Shown here: piece by piece, positions 1-6,704 of the stretch
Layout: the number at the start of each line of letters is the position of its first letter
How positions within the stretch are numbered: the first letter of the stretch is position 1
Assembly: GCA_003551565.1 (NCBI GenBank)
Contig: PUMZ01000034.1
Coordinates: 1 to 37,843 of the forward strand
Direction: 5' to 3'
Source of the DNA: Candidatus Brocadiaceae bacterium
GTDB lineage: Bacteria; Planctomycetota; Brocadiia; SM23-32
DNA length: 37,843 nucleotides
The notes under the pieces: model-generated
The model's input: only the letters and a program-made list of their open reading frames with translations
Databases searched by the model: none
What the model was told of the DNA's origin: nothing
Translations under genes and position numbers: made by a program

Positions 1-220
1 AATCTCACTGAAAAGCCTTCATGCCGCATTAAATCTGCTCTTCCCGTAGCTTTCCCACCATCTCGCGCTTCTCATGGCTCTGTACCGCTGTTAAATTCCG
101 AATTTTGCAGAACTCTAAATTATCATAGCCGTACCAAAACCGCCGCCCCAAGGGAATCTCATTTTGTGGGGGCTGATTTTGATTCTTGTCTTGTCAGAAG
201 GTGTTTTGGTGCCCTTCCGT
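1..220. other. left-edge region without a supported gene
   Basis: No complete gene is visible. On the minus strand an open stretch of about 45 codons (roughly 44 to 190) ends in TAA and contains the peptide RRFWYGYDNLEF and a charged helical tail. It has no convincing start and sits just downstream of the stop of the next minus-strand gene. It could be a decayed 3' end of another gene, but it is too short to identify. Confidence 0.3.
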
Positions 221-1603
221 CTATTCATCCAGGGGCTGTATCCGGAGTGTCCGGCCCTCGTCCTCCGGGCGTATCCTGATGCGACCTATTATTTCCCAAT
301 CCGTTTCTGTAATATAGCCCACGTAGTATTTTCCAGGAACAAAACTCATCTCTACACTGTTCGGCAGATTTTCTTTCACAGAAGGAATCTTATCTGGAGG
401 GCCAGCATAGCTTATGGAAAGCGGGAACAAAGAATCTCTTTTCATATACAAAGCAAATGCCATGTATGCCGTCTCATCGTCCAGTCTCTCACTGGGGACT
501 CTTAAGTGAAAAGTCACGCGTTCATTCGTATCGTTAATAATATCAGCGTCATCCGGGAAAACCACCTTGTTGCTATTCACAGGGTTTTTGTGATAGAGCA
601 GTTCCATGATATATGCACCTGTCGATCCCAATTCTCTTGGCACTAGAACAGTTAGCTCGCCGCCAAGCTCATCTATTTTTGCTTGCCCTTTTCCGTCCGG
701 CCCGATGCGTATACGCACTTGCCGTTTGTCAGAAGTGGAGAGGACCCCGTATGCTTCTTCAGGGAATTCCCCTTTAATGTGGAGACTGACGGTTTCTCTT
801 TCATCTGGATAGGGATCAAATTTCTGAGTTACGTCGATTTCCATAACCGCCACCTTCCCAGGAGGAACATTTTCTGGAACCTGTAAAAGAAAGGAACCGA
901 TTACGTCTATAGTAGGGTCTCTTCTACCCGCGTGTTGCGCAATCATATAATATTTACGCCCCATATAAAGTCCCCTAAAATCCTCCTTCTCCAATTCATC
1001 GGAGATAAGCACGCGCACCGCTTTAGCACCGGACTTGTCAATATCATTATGATCCCTGAACCCTAAACCATAAATTTCCTGAGAAGTTCGGGGTTTGGTG
1101 CGATAAACATCTTCCTCCAAATCCTCCCGCCACGCCTTTATAACTAATCCCATAAGTCGATATGGTACCATCTCACCTGTAGGGGACGGCTTACGGAAAC
1201 GCAACTCCAGCCGTGGCTGATCTGCAGGCGCATTTGGATCCCCATATACCCTTAGCTCTTCCTCTTGATAGTAATCGCTATATGAAGTCATCTTGCCGAT
1301 TGCCGGGTGGATTTCTTTACCGTCTACAATTGTATATTCACGCATCCAATACGGCGCATCTTCATCCTGTTCCGCAACTTCATTATCATCTGCATGAGCG
1401 GACATATCCTGTCGTTCAAAACGGAACATGAAAAACAGAATCGCCGCAGCCAGGCCCAAAACGATCACGGGAAGAATCCAAACCATTTTTTTCATTTCAA
1501 CTTGCTCCTGCTGCGAAAATGTAAAATCTTCATTTCCAAAACTCACTGAACTTCCGGATTTCCAAGCCTGATAAATCGTATTGAGCCGATTGAAGAAGCG
1601 CAT
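221..1603 (-). CDS. membrane-anchored protein of unknown function
   Basis: The product is 460 residues from the ATG at 1603. One hydrophobic helix (about residues 41 to 60, WILPVIVLGLAAAILFFMF) is followed by an acidic linker and a large polar domain rich in beta-strand-like segments, presumably exported. An internal ATG at 1495 (MKKMVWILP) is preceded by AGGAG nine bases upstream and would give a 424-residue protein whose helix acts as a signal anchor. A promoter-like TTGCAG/TATAAT pair lies so close to 1603 that the long form would have a leader of only about 16 bases, so the short form is at least as likely. I recognise no family. The gene is more AT-rich than the rest of the window. Confidence 0.7.
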   Translation of the reverse strand: MRFFNRLNTIYQAWKSGSSVSFGNEDFTFSQQEQVEMKKMVWILPVIVLGLAAAILFFMFRFERQDMSAHADDNEVAEQDEDAPYWMREYTIVDGKEIHPAIGKMTSYSDYYQEEELRVYGDPNAPADQPRLELRFRKPSPTGEMVPYRLMGLVIKAWREDLEEDVYRTKPRTSQEIYGLGFRDHNDIDKSGAKAVRVLISDELEKEDFRGLYMGRKYYMIAQHAGRRDPTIDVIGSFLLQVPENVPPGKVAVMEIDVTQKFDPYPDERETVSLHIKGEFPEEAYGVLSTSDKRQVRIRIGPDGKGQAKIDELGGELTVLVPRELGSTGAYIMELLYHKNPVNSNKVVFPDDADIINDTNERVTFHLRVPSERLDDETAYMAFALYMKRDSLFPLSISYAGPPDKIPSVKENLPNSVEMSFVPGKYYVGYITETDWEIIGRIRIRPEDEGRTLRIQPLDE

Positions 1604-1625
1604 ATCTCACGCGCCTGACAATGTA

Positions 1626-1653
1626 ATTATACGGCAGATTTTAATATCTGCAA
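1626..1653 (-). promoter_or_regulatory. sigma70-like promoter with embedded operator-like palindrome
   Basis: On the minus strand TTGCAG (1653-1648) and TATAAT (1631-1626) are separated by 16 bases, just upstream of the membrane-anchored protein gene. The spacer carries an inverted repeat, GCAGAT-6-ATCTGC (1634-1651), placed where a repressor could block RNA polymerase. The repressor is unknown. Confidence 0.5.
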
Positions 1654-1922
1654 CCTTTTTTCACGCCGTCTCTATATTATTAGACGACAGAGACGGGAAA
1701 ATCTTTGATAATATTTCAACAAGTTCCGTGGTGGGTTCTGGTATGCCTCTTGCGCATGACAACGTAATTATACGTTATAAAATAATATATGCAAGTGAAC
1801 GTGATGCGCCTCTTTGCTGGCCGGATTGATCGGGATATCTGCTGTATGTACGCCTTCATGGCGGAAATCTCACAACAGTTCTGTCCTAGACCTGCCTCCA
1901 ATTACCCCTAACCGCTTACAAA

Positions 1923-1960
1923 GCTTAATTCTGCCCGATCCTGCGTTATAATACAGTGAA
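1923..1960 (+). promoter_or_regulatory. upstream copy of the promoter-like motif
   Basis: GCTTAATT, then TATAAT at 1947-1952 after a 17-base spacer, then ACAGTGAA. It matches the motif at 2128-2165 in all three conserved blocks. It could be a tandem promoter or a duplicated regulator site. Confidence 0.35.
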
Positions 1961-2127
1961 GCCCATTCCGCCCCGGACAAACATCCGGATGGCGGATATC
2001 CCCCAGATTGAGGCTTCGCCATCGAAACACAGGCTGGGGAGAAAATGTTTCGCATCTAACCGAGCATCCCCTGTTTTTGATCTCAGGGAGCCAGGCGCTT
2101 CCGTAATGCCATAAAACCCTCCAAATT

Positions 2128-2165
2128 GCTTAATTATGGCCGGTTTCGTGCTATAATATAGTGAA
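2128..2165 (+). promoter_or_regulatory. candidate promoter of the DNA-metabolism island
   Basis: CTTAAT (2129-2134), a 17-base spacer and TATAAT (2152-2157) are followed by ATAGTGAA. The arrangement recurs 205 bp upstream at 1923-1960 with the same spacing, the same flanking GCTTAATT and the same AYAGTGAA tail. The -10 box is a perfect match and the -35 box is poor. It would give a leader of about 130 bases before the radC-like gene. Confidence 0.45.
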
Positions 2166-2292
2166 CGAATGGCTCGATCTCAAGGCAGGTGATTTTCACC
2201 TTAAAATGCGCTCTCCGGGGCGTATTTTCCCCCCTATTTTCCCGAAAAAGGAAGCGTTTTAGCTAGCCCCTATCCAATGGAGGCAATCTGCT

Positions 2293-2766
2293 ATGACAGA
2301 AAAACCGAAGAGAGAAATGCCGCTTCTTTCGCTGAAGGTGGTGCGAGAGAGCGGCTGTGATTATGAAGAAACTCACCGCAAAATTACCGGCCCCGATGAA
2401 GCCGCACGTATGCTTGAGCACGTGTTTGCGCTATCGGAGATGGCCGAGGAAGTCGCGTGCATGATAACGCTCGATACCAAGAACCAGCCGACGGGGTTCT
2501 GGATCATATCCGTCGGGAGCCTCAACGAGAGCATCGTCCATCCCCGGGAGGTCTTTAAGCGGGCCATGCTGGTTAACTCATGCGGGATTATCCTGGGCCA
2601 CAACCATCCGTCCGGAGACCCGAGCTTCAGCCCACAGGACAGGAATCTTATCCAGAGGCTCCTTGATGCGGGCAAGATCGTGGGCATAAAGCTCATGGAC
2701 TTCATTGCGGTCGGGGCCGGCGGGAGCTGCGAGAGCGCATCAAGGCAGGGACTGCTGAGCCGGTGA
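2293..2766 (+). CDS. radC: RadC-like JAB/MPN domain protein
   Basis: This 157-residue protein consists of little more than the JAMM (MPN+) metalloprotease-like domain of the RadC family. The zinc-binding signature is intact: H103, H105, S113 and D116 in HNHPSGDPSFSPQD, with a candidate acidic partner at E52/E53. The C-terminal DFIAVG and QGLLSR follow the usual RadC ending. The N-terminal helix-hairpin-helix half of chromosomal RadC is missing, which is the short form common on prophages and integrative elements. The biochemical role of RadC is unsettled despite the DNA-repair label. GGAGG lies nine bases before the ATG. It is the first gene of the plus-strand island. Confidence 0.88.
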   Translation: MTEKPKREMPLLSLKVVRESGCDYEETHRKITGPDEAARMLEHVFALSEMAEEVACMITLDTKNQPTGFWIISVGSLNESIVHPREVFKRAMLVNSCGIILGHNHPSGDPSFSPQDRNLIQRLLDAGKIVGIKLMDFIAVGAGGSCESASRQGLLSR

Positions 2767-2860
2767 GCGTATCGTCAGCAAAGAAGCTTTTCTGGAGGAT
2801 TTCACTAGGCCAGATACCGGAAGAGAACCAAAAGGACGGAGGAGAAGGCGGACGCTAAGA

Positions 2861-2897
2861 GCCCTGCTTGCGAAAACTGGCCGGCAGGGCAGTTTTT
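2861..2897 (+). terminator. hairpin followed by T run between radC-like gene and next gene
   Basis: GCCCTGC (2861-2867) pairs with GCAGGGC (2884-2890), and an overlapping alternative pairs AAAACTG (2873-2879) with CAGTTTT (2890-2896). A run of five T follows. It could terminate or attenuate transcription downstream of the radC-like gene. The two mutually exclusive stems make an attenuator possible. Confidence 0.45.
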
Positions 2898-2941
2898 ATG
2901 TACCGAAAGTTTCACACTTTTACGCCAGGAGGAAAAGCAAG

Positions 2942-3433
2942 ATGATCAAGCTCAGCGCCAATGTGAGCAAGAAGGTTCCGATCCCGGAGATGGAGTATTC
3001 GAGCCAGAACTTCTCTGCCGGGATGGAGGTTGAGGTCAGCTCCAATACCACCAGGGGAGAGCTGAAAGATAAATACCAGGACCTCTATGAGATCCTCAGC
3101 GAGTGCATCGAGGAGCAGATCCAGAACGCAAACGGGAGCGGAGTAGAGGCCCCGCAGCCCCAGGCTCAGGTTCCCGCCCGTCAGAAGCAAAGCCGACAGC
3201 GGCACCGGGCTGTCCAAAACAGGTCCGGTGGAAACGGTGGTAACGGGCGCAGAGGAAGCGGCAAGAAAGCCACCGAAGCCCAGGCCCGTGCCGTGTTCGC
3301 CATCGCACGTTCCAGGGGCTATGAGCTCCAGGAAGTCTTGACGCCCTACGGTGTCAGCTCGCCCTATCAGCTCTCGATCGGCGATGCTTCGACTCTGATC
3401 GACAGCCTAAAGAACGGAAACGGAGGTGCATAA
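2942..3433 (+). CDS. phage-type protein with C-terminal helical DNA-metabolism motif
   Basis: The 163-residue product has three parts. Residues 1-60 form a conserved-looking N-terminal domain (MIKLSANVSKKVPIPEMEYS). Residues 65-105 are a Q/R/G-rich basic linker. The C-terminal helical segment of about 50 residues begins ATEAQARAVFAIARSRG and ends ASTLIDSLKNG. From memory this last pattern recurs at the C-terminus of phage recombination and single-strand-binding proteins, though I cannot name a family securely. AGGAGG lies nine bases before the ATG. The stop overlaps the GTG alternative start of the next gene, so the two are probably co-translated. A role in single-stranded DNA handling is inferred from the neighbours. 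Confidence 0.75.
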   Translation: MIKLSANVSKKVPIPEMEYSSQNFSAGMEVEVSSNTTRGELKDKYQDLYEILSECIEEQIQNANGSGVEAPQPQAQVPARQKQSRQRHRAVQNRSGGNGGNGRRGSGKKATEAQARAVFAIARSRGYELQEVLTPYGVSSPYQLSIGDASTLIDSLKNGNGGA

Positions 3434-3437
3434 CCTT

Positions 3438-4199
3438 ATGGCAACCCAAACAAAAACACGCCATATCAGCCACTCCCGGGTGAGTGAGTTCCTCAGGTGC
3501 CCGAAAAAGTATCACTTTCACTACCGGCTCCAGATCCCGCCTGCGTTTATGCCCTCGGCCCTGATCTTCGGCATCGCGGTGCATGAGGCCATAGCGCTGT
3601 ATCAGCAGAGGCGGCTCGAAGGGAGCAGGACCAGTGAAGAGGACATGCTGGAGACGTTCTGCAGGCGCTGGGACAGTGAGGAGCTTCCGGTCCGGTACGG
3701 CAAAAACGAAGACGAGAAGTCCCTTTTCGAGAAGGCCGAGGGGATCGTCAGGGCGTATCTTGAGGATCCCTGTGAGGCGGGCGAGCCCCTGGCGGTGGAA
3801 GAGAAAATAAACGTCAGGCTCCGGAAAGACCTGCCACCGCTGAGGGGCCGGATCGATCTGCTTGAGAGGACAGGGGAAGGCGATGCGGTCCTGACCGACT
3901 TCAAGACCGCCTCAAGCAGGAGAAGTCAGGACCCCGGACAGCTCGTTCTTTACAGGGAGGCCCTGAGGCTGCTTGGATATCCCGGGGCAGGGAAAGCCCG
4001 CCTCAGGTGCGTTGTGCTTCTTAAGACCAAAAAACCCGGCGTGGAGGTTCAGCAGCTTGAAGCAGGAACAGGAGAGCTTGAGAAGCTGATGTCCCTCTAC
4101 CGGGAGACGTGGGAGGCCATTGAGTCCGGAGCATCGTATCCACGGCCGGACTGGCACTGCCAGGGATGCCAATGGTCTCACGTCTGCGATCAGGGCTGA
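3438..4199 (+). CDS. PD-(D/E)XK nuclease with Fe-S cysteines (Cas4/AddB-like)
   Basis: The product is 253 residues from the ATG at 3438 (GGAGG 11 bases upstream; a GTG at 3426 overlaps the previous stop). Nuclease motifs are complete: H49 in GIAVHE, D140 in GRID, D154 and K156 in TDFKT, and QLVLY with Q168 and Y172. C21 in FLRCPKKY together with C241, C244 and C250 in CQGCQWSHVC forms the four-cysteine [4Fe-4S] arrangement of Cas4 and AddB nucleases. The family cuts or resects DNA ends; phage members process DNA during recombination. No CRISPR array or cas gene is nearby, so an adaptation role is unlikely. The adjacent recombination-type protein suggests an exonuclease/annealing partnership (inference). 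Confidence 0.88.
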   Translation: MATQTKTRHISHSRVSEFLRCPKKYHFHYRLQIPPAFMPSALIFGIAVHEAIALYQQRRLEGSRTSEEDMLETFCRRWDSEELPVRYGKNEDEKSLFEKAEGIVRAYLEDPCEAGEPLAVEEKINVRLRKDLPPLRGRIDLLERTGEGDAVLTDFKTASSRRSQDPGQLVLYREALRLLGYPGAGKARLRCVVLLKTKKPGVEVQQLEAGTGELEKLMSLYRETWEAIESGASYPRPDWHCQGCQWSHVCDQG

Positions 4200-4264
4200 T
4201 ATTCATACCTGGCCACAGCTATCCGGATAATTCACCGACACTCTTGTTCCAGGAGAGATGTTTT

Positions 4265-4441
4265 ATGCCCAAAGCATACCCTGTGCCGCTTGAAGGGTTG
4301 CCGCACAGAAGAAGTGATAGCGGCAGCATCAGGAAAAATACTGACAGAAGAACCCCCGACTGGCGCTTCTCTGTCCTTGCGGATTTTGAGGAGCTGATCC
4401 AGTCATACGGTCAGGACCACGTATCAATAGCCAGCAGATAG
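4265..4441 (+). CDS. small orphan protein (58 aa)
   Basis: The ATG at 4265 is preceded by AGGAGAG seven bases upstream, and the reading frame runs to TAG at 4439-4441. The peptide begins MPKAYPVPLEGLPHRRSD, is basic in the middle and ends in an acidic helix (DFEELIQSYGQDH). No known domain, signal peptide or membrane segment is visible. The ribosome binding site and its position between two island genes favour a real gene, but the length keeps this tentative. Confidence 0.5.
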   Translation: MPKAYPVPLEGLPHRRSDSGSIRKNTDRRTPDWRFSVLADFEELIQSYGQDHVSIASR

Positions 4442-4463
4442 TCTTGTGGGTACCACGCCTACA

Positions 4464-4530
4464 GGGGCATAGGGGGCAGGAAGGGCAAACAGTGAGATAA
4501 GCGCCATGAAACTCCTGCCCCTGATGCCCC
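4464..4530 (+). repeat. long imperfect inverted repeat (18-nt arms)
   Basis: The left arm 4464-4481 pairs with the right arm 4513-4530 at 16 of 18 positions across a 31-base spacer, giving a very GC-rich stem-loop. It covers an alternative ATG at 4506 for the downstream gene, which argues for the start at 4572. No T run follows, so a simple terminator is unlikely. An attenuator, an RNA-processing site or a replication-related hairpin are possible. Confidence 0.6.
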
Positions 4531-4571
4531 CCACTCCAATCGATACTCTCAAATACGGAGGATTTCAGGTT

Positions 4572-5174
4572 ATGACTCAGCAGGCGACAGAAGAGACGAA
4601 GCAGCAGGATGAAGTTTTCACGGCAGAGCAGATACCAGGCGGCCTGATCAAGGCCCTGAGCTCTTTCACGGCCACGCAGAGAGGCAGGTACGCACTCAAC
4701 TGCATCCATGTTAATGATAACAGAATCGCCGCAGCAGACGGTGCCAGGCTGGCTGAAGTGACAGTTCCGGGAACCCTCGGACCAGAGGGGCTATACAAGA
4801 TCGGCAAACCCGGCCTGAGGAAACGCTCTCTGGTTACCCTGATTCGCCAAAACGGAAGCCTCAGGGCCGTTGAAAGCGGAGGTGAGGGAAGCAGGGAAGA
4901 AGCGTATCCTGAGGGTGAGGGCACCTACCCTGAATACCGGCAGGTTATACCCCCGGAAAACGCAGGGACTGCGGTCGTTGCTCAGCTCAGGTATCTCAAG
5001 GAGGCTATCGACCTGCTGGATTGTGCGGGTTTCAGGACGGCCAGAATTGCACTTCCCGCAGGCGGGGACGAACCCTTCCGGATCGACGGCGTGAATTACG
5101 GCTATGGAGGAAAGAAACTCGATCACCCCGTCAAAGCAACCGTGGTGATCAGCCCCGTGATAGAAGAAGAGTAA
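4572..5174 (+). CDS. reduced sliding-clamp-like protein (DnaN/beta-clamp homologue)
   Basis: The product is 200 residues from the ATG at 4572 (GGAGG ten bases upstream). Two stretches resemble the bacterial replicative clamp: RYALNCIHVNDNRIAAADGARLA matches clamp domain II (xxLNGxxF...ATDGHRLA), and YPEYRQVIP matches the FPDYRRVIP signature. The C-terminal LRYLKEAIDLLDC and TVVISPV fit the last clamp domain. A full clamp is about 370 residues in three domains, so roughly one domain is missing. A dimer of two-domain units would make a four-domain ring, and a half-ring or a regulator that competes with the host clamp is equally possible. It is probably a replication or repair accessory of the mobile element. 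Confidence 0.6.
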   Translation: MTQQATEETKQQDEVFTAEQIPGGLIKALSSFTATQRGRYALNCIHVNDNRIAAADGARLAEVTVPGTLGPEGLYKIGKPGLRKRSLVTLIRQNGSLRAVESGGEGSREEAYPEGEGTYPEYRQVIPPENAGTAVVAQLRYLKEAIDLLDCAGFRTARIALPAGGDEPFRIDGVNYGYGGKKLDHPVKATVVISPVIEEE

Positions 5175-5193
5175 AGAGCGGGGGTTTCAAGGC

Positions 5194-5232
5194 GGCCCGG
5201 CCTGACCGAGAAAGAGAAAAAACAGCCGGGCC
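5194..5232 (+). repeat. perfect 8-bp inverted repeat hairpin
   Basis: GGCCCGGC (5194-5201) pairs with GCCGGGCC (5225-5232) around a 23-base A-rich loop, 20 bases after the clamp-like gene. No T run follows. It may stabilise the upstream mRNA end or separate expression of the clamp gene from the small membrane genes. Confidence 0.5.
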
Positions 5233-5274
5233 ACCCCGTTATGAGAAAAAACACCAGAGAGCAAGGAGACAGCC

Positions 5275-5442
5275 ATGAATGTTGACGGAGGAGCATTTGA
5301 CCTTGGAGTGTACATCATCGTGATCGGGGTTGTTTTCACGATGTTCATGCGCGGATGCATCGACAGCGACTACAGCTCCCCATCATGCGTGGGGATCGTG
5401 ACATCGGAAGAGACTCAGGCAGAAGAGGAGGAAGAGAAATGA
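5275..5442 (+). CDS. tiny single-pass membrane protein (55 aa)
   Basis: The ATG at 5275 follows AAGGAG by eight bases. The frame encodes 55 residues: a short polar start, one hydrophobic helix (about residues 10-26, LGVYIIVIGVVFTMFM) and a C-terminal acidic tail ending in EEEEEK. Its TGA overlaps the next start (ATGA at 5439-5442), so the two are probably translationally coupled. No family is recognised. Size and pairing recall small phage membrane proteins, but nothing specific identifies a holin. Confidence 0.55.
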   Translation: MNVDGGAFDLGVYIIVIGVVFTMFMRGCIDSDYSSPSCVGIVTSEETQAEEEEEK

Positions 5443-5561
5443 TCGAGATCGCTCTGATGATCGTATGTTTTGTGTTTCTTATGGGGATCGTGCCGTGGTG
5501 GGCGGGCTTTGGCGGGTTTATGATGCTGCTTTACCTGCTGGTCATAACGAAAAACTTGTGA
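5439..5561 (+). CDS. tiny membrane protein (40 aa)
   Basis: The ATG at 5439 overlaps the stop of the preceding small gene by four bases and has GAGGAGG-rich sequence upstream. The 40-residue product is almost entirely hydrophobic, with two possible short helices (IALMIVCFVFLMGIV and FMMLLYLLVIT) split by PWWAGFGG. It is probably an inner-membrane miniprotein that works with its coupled neighbour. The function is unknown. Confidence 0.5.
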   Translation: MIEIALMIVCFVFLMGIVPWWAGFGGFMMLLYLLVITKNL

Positions 5562-5606
5562 GATGCAGCTTTTGCAAGGCTAACGTTAAAAACAGGAGAG
5601 AAAGAG

Positions 5607-6704
5607 ATGAAAATATTCTGCGGACTCTGCGGATACTCAGGCCATGAGCTTTTCACTCACGTGCGGAACGTGCATAACCTCACCCCTGAGCTTTACAGGG
5701 AGCGCTGCCCCGTGGCCCCGCTTGCCAGTGAAGAGCTGATCCGTTACCTGCATGATAACAACGTGCAGGCCACCCCGGCAGGGATAAAGAAACAGGTGAC
5801 TCTCTTCGGGATGCAGATAATGACGGACCTGACTCCGGATCCGGCGGTTCCGGCTGGAAACGAGAGCTACCTGCTCAGGCAGGATATCGGAAGGCTGGCG
5901 GCTGCGGCAGTTAAGGACAGCGAATCGCTCCTTCTTGTGGGGCCTACGGGAGTTGGCAAATCCACACTTGTGGAGCAGATAGCAGCACGCCTCAACTGGC
6001 CTGTTGTGAGGGTGGCGGCTTCCGGGGGACTCACCGAGGCGGATCTTCTCGGCGAATGGACGGTCAGGGACGGTGAGACTGTCTTTAACTACGGATTTCT
6101 CCCGAGGGCCATGAAGCAGGGTGCTATTTGCCTTATAGACGAAATCGACGGCCTGGAGCCCAGTGTTGCGTTCTCACTGCACCAGCTCATGGAAGAAAAT
6201 GGGCGGCTGGTGCTGCTTCAGAACGGAGCGGAGATCATCGAGCCGCATCCCGGCTTCCGTCTCGTATGCACTGCGAACACTCTCGGGCACGGAGACGACT
6301 CCGGCCTTTATACGGGAACGAGAGTGCTGAACGCTGCGTTCCTCGATAGGTTCAACTCCGTGATCGAGATGGGGCATCTGGATGAGAAGAGCGAAGAGAA
6401 GGTTATCCGGGCCGGCGTTCCGGGCTTTAAGAAAAAGACGGCCCGGAAGCTTATTGAAACAGCATCTGCCGTGAGGAAGGCACGTGAGAACGATCAGGTC
6501 TTCTGCACGTTATCTACCCGCAGGCTGATCGATATTGCCAGAAAAACTGTCCAGCTCGGGACGCTCACCGAGGCTCTGGATGCGGCTCTGCTTGCAAGGC
6601 TCGCACCGGAGGACAGGGCGGTGACGCGGGAGATATTCCAGCGCCATATGGGAGATATCCTTCAGAAAGAAAGGGAGGAACACGCCCATGAAACGAAGAA
6701 ATAA
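5607..6704 (+). CDS. CobS-like MoxR-type AAA+ ATPase with N-terminal zinc finger
   Basis: This 365-residue AAA+ protein has Walker A GPTGVGKST at 112-120 and Walker B AICLIDEID at 173-181. The run EQIAARLNWPVVRV, the phrase TANTLGHGD and the GLYTGT segment closely follow CobS, the ATPase subunit of aerobic cobaltochelatase. Residues 5-23 form C-X2-C-X9-H-X4-H, a likely zinc finger that I do not recall in cobalamin CobS. Its frame overlaps the CobT-like gene by 17 bases, the usual CobS-CobT pairing. No CobN or corrin gene is present, so it is more likely an AAA+/VWA remodelling machine acting on another target. Phages carry similar CobS-like genes. Confidence 0.87.
   Translation: MKIFCGLCGYSGHELFTHVRNVHNLTPELYRERCPVAPLASEELIRYLHDNNVQATPAGIKKQVTLFGMQIMTDLTPDPAVPAGNESYLLRQDIGRLAAAAVKDSESLLLVGPTGVGKSTLVEQIAARLNWPVVRVAASGGLTEADLLGEWTVRDGETVFNYGFLPRAMKQGAICLIDEIDGLEPSVAFSLHQLMEENGRLVLLQNGAEIIEPHPGFRLVCTANTLGHGDDSGLYTGTRVLNAAFLDRFNSVIEMGHLDEKSEEKVIRAGVPGFKKKTARKLIETASAVRKARENDQVFCTLSTRRLIDIARKTVQLGTLTEALDAALLARLAPEDRAVTREIFQRHMGDILQKEREEHAHETKK

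Larger units (their letters stand above)
1604..2292. other. intergenic region with divergent promoter-like motifs
   Basis: No gene of convincing length or composition is visible on either strand. The region holds minus-strand TATAAT boxes at 1626-1631 and 1767-1772, the second inside a 17-bp near-copy (1758-1774) of 1617-1633. It also holds two plus-strand promoter-like copies at 1923-1960 and 2128-2165. A short inverted repeat AGGTG-4-CACCT lies near 2188-2202. The right end supplies the leader of the radC-like gene. Confidence 0.5.

Noticed and set aside
44-190. C-terminal remnant of a sulfatase-like or other gene on the minus strand
   Set aside because: About 45 open codons resemble a protein tail, but there is no start and the match is too short to name.
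3438-4199. Cas4 of a CRISPR system
   Set aside because: No CRISPR repeats and no cas1, cas2 or effector genes are seen; neighbours are phage-type recombination genes.
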